A stretch of DNA of 14,945 nucleotides from an uncultured Alphaproteobacteria bacterium (GTDB taxonomy: Bacteria > Pseudomonadota > Alphaproteobacteria > Puniceispirillales > UBA1172). The DNA is taken from assembly GCA_937952245.1 (NCBI GenBank), contig CALFYS010000151.1, positions 1 to 14,945 on the forward strand, read 5' to 3'. The position numbers and the translations under genes were made by a program. Of this stretch, positions 5,132 through 12,127 are shown one piece after another (position 1 is the stretch's first letter; the number at the start of each line of letters is the position of its first letter). The notes under the pieces are model-generated. The model did not search any database. It saw nothing but the letters and a program-made list of their open reading frames with translations, and had not been told where the DNA came from.

Positions 5132-7030
5132 ATGACTGACCATGCCGATAGCTCAACATCAGATCACGCTGGTGCAGCACCTTCAAACACATCTTCAGAA
5201 AACGCTTATCGTGTGTTGGCGCGGAAATACCGCCCGTCTAATTTTGATGAATTGATCGGCCAAGACAGCCTTGTTCAGACCTTGAGCAACGCGCTGAAAA
5301 TGGGGCGATTGGCCCATGCTTTTGTCCTCACGGGTTTGCGCGGGATTGGCAAAACCACCACCGCGCGAATCATCGCAAGAGGGCTGAATTGCACGGGCGC
5401 GGATGGCACGGGTGAGCCAACATTAACGCCATGTGGGGTGTGTTCTTCTTGTACGGGCATCGCCGAAGGCCGCCATGTTGACGTGATTGAAATGGACGCG
5501 GCCAGCAATACAGGCGTTGATGATGTGCGTGAGATTATCGACGGTGTTGGTTATCGGCCATTATCCGCCCGCTATAAAATCTACATTATTGACGAAGTCC
5601 ATATGCTGTCGAAAAACGCCTTTAACGCGCTGTTGAAAACATTGGAAGAACCGCCGGAAGCGGTGAAATTTATTTTTGCCACCACCGAGATCAGGAAAGT
5701 GCCGGTAACCGTTCTTTCCCGTTGCCAGCGGTTTGATCTCAGGCGAGTGCCAAACAGCATGATGGCCGATCATCTGACATCAATTTGCGCAAAAGAAAAT
5801 ATCACAACAGATGCCCCCGCCATTGAACGGATCGCCAGAGCCGCCGAAGGTTCTGTTCGTGATGGCTTGTCTTTATTGGATCAAGCGGCGGCATTAACCG
5901 CGGATCACATCACCGATGATGCGGTGGCCTCCATGTTGGGGCAGGCCGGACGGGGGCAATCGCTTGATATGGTCAGCATGGCGCTGGCGGGTGACGCGGC
6001 AGGGGCGATGGAACGTCTTTCGCAAGCTGTTGGCCGCGGGGCGGAACCGCTGATGGTGATCAATGATATGCTGGATTTGCTGCATATGGCGACACGGCTG
6101 GCGGCTGGCGGGCATTTGGATGATGCCCCTGAAGGCGAACGTGAACAACTGACCGCCTTGGCGGAACAAACAGGCGTCGCGAAATTGGGGCGGGCATGGC
6201 AAATCACGTTAAAAGGCCATGGTGAGGTTTCATCTTCCCCCAATCCCCATGCCGCCGCGGATATGGTGTTGATCAGATTGGCCCATGTCGCGCCGATGCC
6301 AACACCGGCGGAATTGGTCAAAAAACTTGACCAACTCCCCCAAGGGGCGATTGCAAATACCCAAGCCAATGCCCAGACGAATGTTCAGGCCAACACAATG
6401 CCACGGCAGGACACACAAGGGCGGATGGAAGCGCCATCAACCCCAAAAGCCGAGGCGGTAAGCGAGCCTGATCCAGAACCTGAGCCTGCGGGTTTATCGG
6501 AACTCACGCCAGAACCCGCGCCAGAACCCGCGCCTGCTCCTGAATCTACGCCTATCGCCATGCCCAATGACTTGAGCGAATTGGTCTTGTTGTTTGAGCA
6601 TCAAGGGGAGCTGATCCTCGCCAATCAAATCCGCCTGCATTTAAAAATCGTCCGCTTTGATGAAGGCGTGATTGATTACGATCAATCCAGTCCGATTGCT
6701 GAAAACACCATCGCTGAGGTCAGTCGTCTGTTGCACCAATGGACATCGGTGAAATGGTTGATCACGCCCAAGGAAGCCGAAGGCGGCCGGACATTAGATG
6801 AACGTGATCAGGAACAGAGACAAGCGGAAATTGACGCCATTTCAACCCATCCGTTGGTCGCCGCAACCTTAGAGCGTTTCCCCGGGGCGGAGGTTTCCTC
6901 CATCACCCCTATTGATGGCCTGCCCCCTGAGCCTGTTGAGAAAGATGATCTTGAAACCGATGGTCTTGAATCTAATCGGGAGGTCAGCCATCTTAATGGT
7001 GATAACGAAGGAGGCGCGCCCAATGCGTAA
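5132..7030 (+). CDS. dnaX: DNA polymerase III subunit tau (clamp loader ATPase)
   Basis: This is the AAA+ motor of the replisome clamp loader; tau also holds polymerase cores and helicase together. It has 632 residues from the ATG at 5132. Visible are ARKYRPSNFDELIGQ (30-44), Walker A GLRGIGKT (68-75), a zinc module with Cys87, Cys101, Cys104 and Cys107, Walker B IIDEVHML (152-159) and the SRC motif (196-198) with the arginine finger. The collar domain runs to roughly 395, followed by a variable linker with a Pro/Glu run at about 445-475. The C-terminal tau domain (about 480-590) begins at LSELVLLFE and ends near ATLERFPGAEV. The first 24 residues are a poorly conserved Ser/Thr-rich leader. 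At Lys397-Lys398 there is a possible frameshift site that would yield a gamma form. It overlaps ybaB by eight bases. Confidence 0.96.
   Translation: MTDHADSSTSDHAGAAPSNTSSENAYRVLARKYRPSNFDELIGQDSLVQTLSNALKMGRLAHAFVLTGLRGIGKTTTARIIARGLNCTGADGTGEPTLTPCGVCSSCTGIAEGRHVDVIEMDAASNTGVDDVREIIDGVGYRPLSARYKIYIIDEVHMLSKNAFNALLKTLEEPPEAVKFIFATTEIRKVPVTVLSRCQRFDLRRVPNSMMADHLTSICAKENITTDAPAIERIARAAEGSVRDGLSLLDQAAALTADHITDDAVASMLGQAGRGQSLDMVSMALAGDAAGAMERLSQAVGRGAEPLMVINDMLDLLHMATRLAAGGHLDDAPEGEREQLTALAEQTGVAKLGRAWQITLKGHGEVSSSPNPHAAADMVLIRLAHVAPMPTPAELVKKLDQLPQGAIANTQANAQTNVQANTMPRQDTQGRMEAPSTPKAEAVSEPDPEPEPAGLSELTPEPAPEPAPAPESTPIAMPNDLSELVLLFEHQGELILANQIRLHLKIVRFDEGVIDYDQSSPIAENTIAEVSRLLHQWTSVKWLITPKEAEGGRTLDERDQEQRQAEIDAISTHPLVAATLERFPGAEVSSITPIDGLPPEPVEKDDLETDGLESNREVSHLNGDNEGGAPNA
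6314..6334 (+). other. Inverted repeat around an A6 run in dnaX (possible frameshift site)
   Basis: TTGGTCAA (6314-6321) and TTGACCAA (6327-6334) are perfect eight-base complements around a five-base loop. The A6 run (6320-6325) is two in-frame AAA lysine codons. A slip of -1 here reads ACT then the stop TGA at 6328-6330, giving a product of about 399 residues. A short CCCC/GGGG stem (6337-6340 with 6344-6347) follows. The run is preceded by C, so the heptamer is not the canonical X XXY YYZ type. Confidence 0.4.
7008..7014 (+). promoter_or_regulatory. Strong ribosome binding site deciding the ybaB start
   Basis: AAGGAGG, eight bases before the ATG at 7023 and inside the end of dnaX. It fixes the ybaB start against longer in-frame alternatives reaching back to 6912. 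Confidence 0.8.
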
Positions 7031-7355
7031 TCTTGCCAGCATGATGCAAAAAGCCAAAGAAGTGCAAACGCGCTTGGCTGAATTAAAAGAAGAATTGGCG
7101 GAACAACGGTTTCATGTCTCTGCTGGTGGCGGCGCGGTCGAAGTCGAAGCCGATGGCAAAGGCAATCTCTTAAGCCTGAAATTATCGCCTGAAGTGGCTG
7201 GATTAAACAGCGCCGATGATGTGGAAATGTTGCAGGATTTGATTTTGGTCGCGGTTAATCAAGTGCGCGCCGAAGCCGAAGAAGCCCGTGCTGAAAAAAT
7301 GAAAGAGATCACCGGCGGCTTGCCGTTACCCCCTGGGCTAGATTTGCCGATTTAA
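7023..7355 (+). CDS. ybaB: YbaB/EbfC family nucleoid-associated protein
   Basis: This is a small DNA-binding protein that coats the nucleoid as a dimer and is linked to DNA repair through its neighbours. It has 110 residues from the ATG at 7023, the normal length. MRNLASMMQKAKEVQ at the N-terminus is the family hallmark, leading into a long charged helix (about 3-30). The central strands HVSAGGGAVEVEADGKG (31-47) are followed by a second helix rich in Glu, Ala and Arg (about 64-95) and a short Gly/Pro-rich tail ending LPPGLDLP. It overlaps dnaX by eight bases, with its strong ribosome binding site inside dnaX, so the two are co-transcribed and probably co-regulated. recR follows after 32 bases. 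dnaX-ybaB-recR is a conserved gene trio. Confidence 0.95.
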   Translation: MRNLASMMQKAKEVQTRLAELKEELAEQRFHVSAGGGAVEVEADGKGNLLSLKLSPEVAGLNSADDVEMLQDLILVAVNQVRAEAEEARAEKMKEITGGLPLPPGLDLPI

Positions 7356-7387
7356 CTTGTTGCAAGACCACGATTGTTGAGCGTTCC

Positions 7388-7990
7388 ATGGCTTTTGAAA
7401 ATCCTCTTGATCAATTGATTCGCCGCCTCGCGCGACTCCCCGGTTTTGGAACGCGGTCGGCTCGCCGTGCGGTGCTGCATTTGATGAAAAATCGCGACAG
7501 CCTGATGTTGCCGCTGGCCAATGATATGGCTGAGGTGGCAAGGCACGTCCGCGCCTGTGCCGAATGCGGTAATTTTGATACCGATGATACCTGCCGTATT
7601 TGCCGCAACCCTGACCGTGATCAAACCCGCATTTGTGTTGTTGAGGATGTCGCCGATCTTTGGGCGATGGAACGGGCGGGCGTGTTTTCCGGTCGCTATC
7701 ATGTGCTGGGCGGGGTGATGAGCGCGATTGATGGCGTTGGCCCTGAACAATTGCGCATAGGCTATTTGGTGGATAAAGCGGCAACTGATCCGGTGAAAGA
7801 GGTCATCCTAGCCACTTCCGCCACGGTTGATGGCCAAACAACGGGTCATTATATCGCTGAAAAATTAGAAGCGGCGAAAGTCCAAGTTACGCGATTGGCG
7901 CATGGGGTGCCGGTTGGCGGTGAATTGGATTATCTCGATGATGGCACCTTGGCGCAAGCCATGCGCGCCCGCCGCCAGATTGACGATTAA
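7388..7990 (+). CDS. recR: Recombination mediator RecR
   Basis: RecR acts with RecO (and RecF) to load RecA onto SSB-coated single-stranded DNA at gaps. It has 200 residues, as expected. The helix-hairpin-helix stretch ARLPGFGTRSARR (15-27) binds DNA. The zinc finger uses Cys57, Cys60, Cys69 and Cys72, the same positions as in E. coli. The Toprim domain (about 81-175) begins ICVVEDVADL and includes VLGGVMSAIDGVGPEQL and ILATSATVDGQTTGHYIA. The C-terminal GVPVGGELDYLDDGTL is the tetramer-contact segment of the family. The ribosome binding site is weak, which suits a downstream gene in an operon. Its TAA stop overlaps the rmuC stop on the other strand. Confidence 0.96.
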   Translation: MAFENPLDQLIRRLARLPGFGTRSARRAVLHLMKNRDSLMLPLANDMAEVARHVRACAECGNFDTDDTCRICRNPDRDQTRICVVEDVADLWAMERAGVFSGRYHVLGGVMSAIDGVGPEQLRIGYLVDKAATDPVKEVILATSATVDGQTTGHYIAEKLEAAKVQVTRLAHGVPVGGELDYLDDGTLAQAMRARRQIDD

Positions 7991-9072
7991 TCATCCAACG
8001 GCAATTTAGGGGTCGCGCCAACAGGCGGTGAAGATGGTGTGGTCTCCACCGGTTCATCCGCCATTTCAACCTGTTCGATGGTCTCGCTTCGGCGGGTGAT
8101 TTTCTGGGTCGATGTCGTGATTTCATGAATATCTTTTTGCGCCAGATTAAAATGCTGGTTGAGGTTAGAAACCCGTTTATCCAGCCGCAAAATATCCTCC
8201 ATCAACTTGCCAACCTCGGCTTGAATGACGGTGGCTTGTTCGCGCATTTTGACATCCCGCAAAATGGCCCGAACCGTGTTCAGCGTTGCCATCAATGTGG
8301 TGGGGGAGGCGATATAAACGCGCTTTTTAAAACTATCTTCAACCGCTTTTGTCATGGTGGTGTGAAACTCACCATACACCGCTTCCGAGGGCAGAAACAG
8401 AATGGCGCTTTCCGCGGTCTCACCGGTGATAATATATTTTGAGGCGATGTCATTGACGTGTTTTGAAAGCGCGGCCGCCATTTTTTTGCGGGCAGCGGCT
8501 TTTTCAACCTCATCGCGCGCCTCACCCAATTCATACCACGCTTCTAAGGGGAATTTGGCATCAATCACAATCGGGCCCGGCGGGTTTGGTAGGTTCAGCA
8601 AGCAATCGGGACGTGATCCATTGGAAAGGCTGGCTTGGAATTGATAGGCATTGGGCGGCAAGACCTGTTGCACCAGATTTTCAAGCTGCATTTCGCCATA
8701 AGCCCCGCGGGCTTGTTTGTTGGATAACACATTTTCAAGGCGGGTGGTTTGCGCCGATAATTCATTTAAAGACGCTTGCGCTTTATCAATCACCGCAAGG
8801 CGCGTTTGCAAATCGCCTAATTTTTGCCCCGTGACCTCGGCTTGCTTGCGGAGGTTTTCATTCAGATTACGTTCCTGATTTTGCAATTGGGTGGTGACGT
8901 GTTGTTGCAAATTTCCAGCCATCAAGGCGATCTGATCCAATTGCCCTTTTAACGCGCCAATGGAGTCTTGATCCTGTGGTTGTTGTGGCTTTTGTCCTTT
9001 TAACACCAACGCCATGACAACAGCCATGAGGCCAAGCGTCAAAATGATCAAAATCACCGTCAGCATATCCAT
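7987..9072 (-). CDS. rmuC: DNA recombination protein RmuC homologue
   Basis: RmuC is a membrane-tethered protein with a nuclease-like fold that limits inversions at short inverted repeats in E. coli; its biochemical activity is not settled. It has 361 residues. There is one N-terminal transmembrane segment (about 4-25), then a Gln/Asn-rich coiled coil (about 35-115) and the RmuC domain (about 125-320). The domain carries YGEMQLENLV, IVIDAKFPLEAW, ILFLPSEAVYGEFH and VYIASPTTLMATLNTVRA, with the conserved Asp and Lys of the DAKFP motif present. A Pro/Thr-rich tail follows. The ATG at 9072 is preceded by AAGGAT on the minus strand. It is transcribed alone, convergent with recR and divergent from def. 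Length is shorter than E. coli RmuC (475), mostly in the coiled coil. Confidence 0.92.
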   Translation of the reverse strand: MDMLTVILIILTLGLMAVVMALVLKGQKPQQPQDQDSIGALKGQLDQIALMAGNLQQHVTTQLQNQERNLNENLRKQAEVTGQKLGDLQTRLAVIDKAQASLNELSAQTTRLENVLSNKQARGAYGEMQLENLVQQVLPPNAYQFQASLSNGSRPDCLLNLPNPPGPIVIDAKFPLEAWYELGEARDEVEKAAARKKMAAALSKHVNDIASKYIITGETAESAILFLPSEAVYGEFHTTMTKAVEDSFKKRVYIASPTTLMATLNTVRAILRDVKMREQATVIQAEVGKLMEDILRLDKRVSNLNQHFNLAQKDIHEITTSTQKITRRSETIEQVEMADEPVETTPSSPPVGATPKLPLDD

Positions 9073-9231
9073 GATGGTATCCTTCTTGGGTATCGGTTGC
9101 TAAAGTCTTTCAGGCTTGACCTCTGGTGATGGTTTCTCTACCCAATGAATAAGACCTTATGATGGTTATATCCTAGCATAAATAATTCAGGTTTATAGCA
9201 TCATGATCACAGAATTGATGGAGCGCGTCTG
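9073..9231. other. Divergent rmuC/def intergenic region
   Basis: This is a 159-base AT-rich spacer that must contain the starts of both transcripts. I see TTGACC at about 9116 on the plus strand and several TATA-like hexamers on both strands. None pairs with a partner at acceptable spacing, so I do not call a promoter. No ORF or RNA is evident. Confidence 0.4.
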
Positions 9232-9747
9232 ATGGCGATCATGCCAATTGTTTTAATCCCCGATCCTGTTTTGCGGCAAAAGGCTGCCCCTGTTGATGGC
9301 GTTGACGATGCCATCCGTCAATTGATGGATGATATGCTTGAGACCATGTATGACGCGCCGGGGATCGGGCTGGCCGCGCCGCAGGTTGGGATCTCCAAGC
9401 GGGTGATTGTCATGGATTGCAGTGATGATGACGACAAGCCTGAGCCGATTAAAATGGCCAATCCAGAAATTATCAGCCTGTCGGAAGAAAAAAGCACCAT
9501 GGAAGAAGGCTGTCTTTCAATCCCTGATCAGCGTGGTGATGTCACCCGCCCCAGCGCCATCACCGTGCGGTATTTGGATGAAAACAACACCCAACAGGAA
9601 TTGTCTTGCGATGGTTTATTGGCGGTTTGCATCCAGCATGAGGTCGATCATTTGAACGGCGTGATGTTTATTGATTATTTGTCTCGGTTAAAGCGCGATA
9701 TGATCATCCGGAAAATGACCAAAGAAGCCCGCTTGAAAGGCGCGTGA
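9232..9747 (+). CDS. def: Peptide deformylase
   Basis: This metalloenzyme (usually Fe2+) removes the formyl group from the N-terminal methionine of nascent proteins at the ribosome exit. It has 171 residues. All three signature motifs are intact: GIGLAAPQVG (44-53), EEGCLSIP (91-98) with metal ligand Cys94, and QHEVDHLNG (135-143) with ligands His136 and His140 and catalytic Glu137. GGAG sits eight bases before the ATG. A second ATG three codons in is possible but less well placed. It is first gene of the def-fmt-truA cluster; fmt starts four bases after its stop, so the deformylase and formyltransferase are made together. Confidence 0.97.
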   Translation: MAIMPIVLIPDPVLRQKAAPVDGVDDAIRQLMDDMLETMYDAPGIGLAAPQVGISKRVIVMDCSDDDDKPEPIKMANPEIISLSEEKSTMEEGCLSIPDQRGDVTRPSAITVRYLDENNTQQELSCDGLLAVCIQHEVDHLNGVMFIDYLSRLKRDMIIRKMTKEARLKGA

Positions 9748-9751
9748 TCGG

Positions 9752-10732
9752 ATGCAGGATTTGCCGCCATCAGCACGAGTTGTTTTTATGGGAACGCCTG
9801 AATTTGCCGTGCCGTCGTTAAAACGGCTGGCTGAAGACCATGATGTGCTGGCGGTGTATTGCCAGCCGCCCCGCCGCCAAGGGCGCGGGATGAAAGAACG
9901 GCCATCGCCTGTCCATCAAGCCGCCCTTGACCTTGGGATTGAGGTGCGTTGCCCGTTAAAATTTGATGATGAGGCTGTTGCGGAATTGCAAAGCCTTGCC
10001 CCTGAATTTCTGGTGGTGGTGGCCTATGGCATGATTCTGCCGCAAGCGGTGTTGGATATTCCGTCAAAAGCCCCGATCAATGGCCACGCGTCGATCCTGC
10101 CACGTTGGCGGGGGGCGGCGCCCATCCATCGGGCGATTGAACATGGCGATGCTGAAACAGGGGTAACCGCCATGGTGATGGAGGCGGGGCTGGATACAGG
10201 GCCTATGTTGACCATTGAAAAAACACCTATTGAAGATACCGATACCACTGGCAGTTTGCATGACAGGCTGGCCGAAATAACGGCAAATGTTTTGGCCGAA
10301 ACGCTACTGTCTTTTGACCAATTGTCGCCCACCCCCCAAGACCAAGATGACGTGACATGGGCGGAGAAAATCACCCCCCAAGAAGCCGAGATTGATTTCA
10401 CCCAACCCTATGAGGTGATTGACCGTCGGATGCGAGCCTTTGCACCGTTCCCCGGGTCATGGCTGTCTTTAGGCGATGGCGCGCCCGCCTTGCGGTTAAA
10501 GATAAGAGAGATCGCCCCCGCGCCATTGCAAGGGATTTCCAATAAAACATTCGGCCAGGTCATGGGCAAAGGTGAGCATGGCGGGCCTGTTGTGGCGTGT
10601 AAGGATGGCGGAGTCGAATTGGTGAGGGTTCAGCCCGCGGGCAAACCGGTGATGATGGGGCGTGACTTTTTGAACGGCTATGAGATGCCGTCTTCTATCA
10701 CGCGGGTGAACCAATCCATTGAGAGCAATTAG
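9752..10732 (+). CDS. fmt: Methionyl-tRNA formyltransferase
   Basis: This transfers a formyl group from 10-formyl-tetrahydrofolate to Met-tRNA(fMet) for translation initiation. It has 326 residues. The N-terminal catalytic domain starts with VVFMGTPEFAVPSL (10-23). It continues through AYGMILP (91-97) and INGHASILPRWRGAAPI (109-125) to GLDTGPML (146-153). The catalytic residues correspond to Asn110, His112 and Asp148. The tRNA-recognition loop region CQPPRRQGRGMKERPSPV (37-54) is present. The C-terminal tRNA-binding domain starts near 215 (RMRAFAPFPGSW) and ends with GYEMPSS plus a short tail. It lies four bases after def and ten before truA, so it is part of one operon. Confidence 0.97.
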   Translation: MQDLPPSARVVFMGTPEFAVPSLKRLAEDHDVLAVYCQPPRRQGRGMKERPSPVHQAALDLGIEVRCPLKFDDEAVAELQSLAPEFLVVVAYGMILPQAVLDIPSKAPINGHASILPRWRGAAPIHRAIEHGDAETGVTAMVMEAGLDTGPMLTIEKTPIEDTDTTGSLHDRLAEITANVLAETLLSFDQLSPTPQDQDDVTWAEKITPQEAEIDFTQPYEVIDRRMRAFAPFPGSWLSLGDGAPALRLKIREIAPAPLQGISNKTFGQVMGKGEHGGPVVACKDGGVELVRVQPAGKPVMMGRDFLNGYEMPSSITRVNQSIESN

Positions 10733-10742
10733 GGAATGAGCC

Positions 10743-11510
10743 ATGCCACGTTTTAAAATCACCATTGAATATGATGGCACAGGCTTGGTGGGCTGGCAGC
10801 GCCAAGACAACGGCCCGTCGGTTCAAGCGGCATTGGAACAAGCCGCCGCCGCCTTCACCGGCCACCGCGGTGATGTCTTGATTCAAGGGGCAGGGCGAAC
10901 CGACGCTGGCGTTCACGCGTTGGGGCAAGTCGCGCATTTTGACTTGCCGCAAGATTTTGATGCCTATCGGATGCCATTGGCGTTTAACGCGCATTTGCCG
11001 GATAACATCAGGGTCACCGATGCCGAAGAAGTGGCGGATGATTTCCACGCGCGGTTTCAGGCCACACAACGCGCCTATCGGTATCGCATTTTAAACCGGC
11101 GGGTGGCTTCTGCTATTGAGCGCGGCTTTGTCTGGCATATCCATCAACCCCTTGATCGGGAGGCGATGCAATCGGCGGCTGATCGCCTGATCGGTTGCCA
11201 TGATTTTTCAACCTTCCGCGCCACCCATTGCCAGGCGGCGTCCCCTGTCAAAACGCTTGATGTTTTGCGGATCGAAGAAGAGGCCGAAGGGCTGGCGGTG
11301 ATCGCCGAAGCGCGGTCATTTCTGCATCACCAGATCCGGAATATCACCGGCACATTGGTGCAAGTTGGTTTGGGCAAATGGACAGCCGATGATGTCAGCG
11401 ATGCGCTGGCGGCGAAATCACGGGCCGCGGGAGGGCCAACCGCCCCGCCAGATGGTCTTTACTTGACCTCTGTTTCCTATGACGGTGAGCCGAAAACAGA
11501 AGATGAATAG
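10743..11510 (+). CDS. truA: tRNA pseudouridine(38-40) synthase
   Basis: TruA isomerises uridine to pseudouridine at positions 38, 39 and 40 of the tRNA anticodon arm. It has 255 residues. The N-terminus IEYDGTGLVGWQRQ (8-21) and the catalytic loop GAGRTDAGVHALGQV (49-63), with the nucleophilic Asp54, are unmistakable. RAYRYRILNRR and FLHHQIRNITGTLVQVGLGKW are the other conserved blocks. The C-terminal APPDGLYLTSVSYD closes the fold, followed by a short charged tail. AGGGA lies upstream of the ATG. It is last gene of def-fmt-truA, and its stop is 22 bases from the end of the convergent membrane protein gene. I see no convincing terminator in that gap. Confidence 0.97.
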   Translation: MPRFKITIEYDGTGLVGWQRQDNGPSVQAALEQAAAAFTGHRGDVLIQGAGRTDAGVHALGQVAHFDLPQDFDAYRMPLAFNAHLPDNIRVTDAEEVADDFHARFQATQRAYRYRILNRRVASAIERGFVWHIHQPLDREAMQSAADRLIGCHDFSTFRATHCQAASPVKTLDVLRIEEEAEGLAVIAEARSFLHHQIRNITGTLVQVGLGKWTADDVSDALAAKSRAAGGPTAPPDGLYLTSVSYDGEPKTEDE

Positions 11511-11532
11511 AGCCTAAGAAACCTGATGCGGC

Positions 11533-12123
11533 TTAGCTTGGTGTCGGCAAGCTTGGGTGAATAAAGGTGATGATCATCGCCCCGATAATCAATTCCAGCA
11601 CCAAGGCCAAAAACACCATACCCGCGCCGACAACACCGCCGCGCCCTAAGGATTGTGTGGCGACCGACCACGCCGCCCAGATCATCCAAAGCGCGATGGG
11701 GAAGATCATAATTTGCAAGGTTTGATCATCCACCAATCCCGCAAAAAGCGTGATGCTCATCATCAGCAGCACCCGCAAATTCCCCACCCATGTGAAGGCG
11801 GTGATAAAGGCGGGATAACGCCCCAGTAAACTGGTGCGATTCAAAATCGCGTGGCTGACCACAGGATAAGACAGCGTGTCGATCACGGTGATGAAAAAGA
11901 ACATCATCATGGTGGAAACTTCGGTGAAGCCTAAGATCATCACGCCGTTGAATAAAGTCACCAGCAGCCGGAACCACAAGGCTTGCCAAATGGCGGTGGC
12001 ATCATGGGCATGGCCTTTCGGGTGATTGGCGCCATCAAGCGGATGGGCAGAGCGGATCGCCAATCTAAGCCCATAGGTAATGCCATTGATAATCGCTGAA
12101 AATCCAGGGGGTGAAGGGATCAT
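11533..12123 (-). CDS. Unrecognised multi-pass inner-membrane protein
   Basis: I do not recognise a family. With the ATG at 12123 the protein is 196 residues. A soluble N-terminal stretch (about 1-40) contains RSAHPLDGANHPKGHAHDA, rich in His and Asp. Roughly five hydrophobic segments follow, at about 40-60, 64-84, 105-125, 130-150 and 158-182. Gly/Ser-rich short loops separate them, with SLGRGG between the last two. There is no signal peptide and no catalytic motif. The start at 12123 has AAAGG eight bases before it and lies four bases after dapE. A TTG start at 12141 would overlap dapE. Being last in the dapD-dapE unit, it may relate to cell envelope or diaminopimelate metabolism, but that is only inference from position. 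Confidence 0.75.
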   Translation of the reverse strand: MIPSPPGFSAIINGITYGLRLAIRSAHPLDGANHPKGHAHDATAIWQALWFRLLVTLFNGVMILGFTEVSTMMMFFFITVIDTLSYPVVSHAILNRTSLLGRYPAFITAFTWVGNLRVLLMMSITLFAGLVDDQTLQIMIFPIALWMIWAAWSVATQSLGRGGVVGAGMVFLALVLELIIGAMIITFIHPSLPTPS

Positions 12124-12127
12124 AAAC

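Noticed and set aside
5905..6369. Long open frame on the minus strand opposite dnaX (154 codons)
   Set aside because: It lies wholly antisense to the well-conserved dnaX sequence, has Ala/Ser/Pro-rich composition typical of a reverse shadow, and shows no domain or ribosome binding site.
6451..6565. Pro/Glu repeats in dnaX as an inserted or foreign element
   Set aside because: Low-complexity Pro/Glu linkers between the collar and the tau-specific domain are ordinary in DnaX; the reading frame and flanking domains are intact.
9116..9145. TTGACC followed 17 bases later by TACCCA as a def promoter
   Set aside because: The -35 is good, but the -10 matches only two consensus positions and better spaced alternatives are absent.
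11535..11553. Hairpin AGCTTG/CAAGCT at the truA/membrane-protein convergence
   Set aside because: It is a six-pair stem with a seven-base loop and no T-run on either strand, and it lies within the coding end of the membrane protein.
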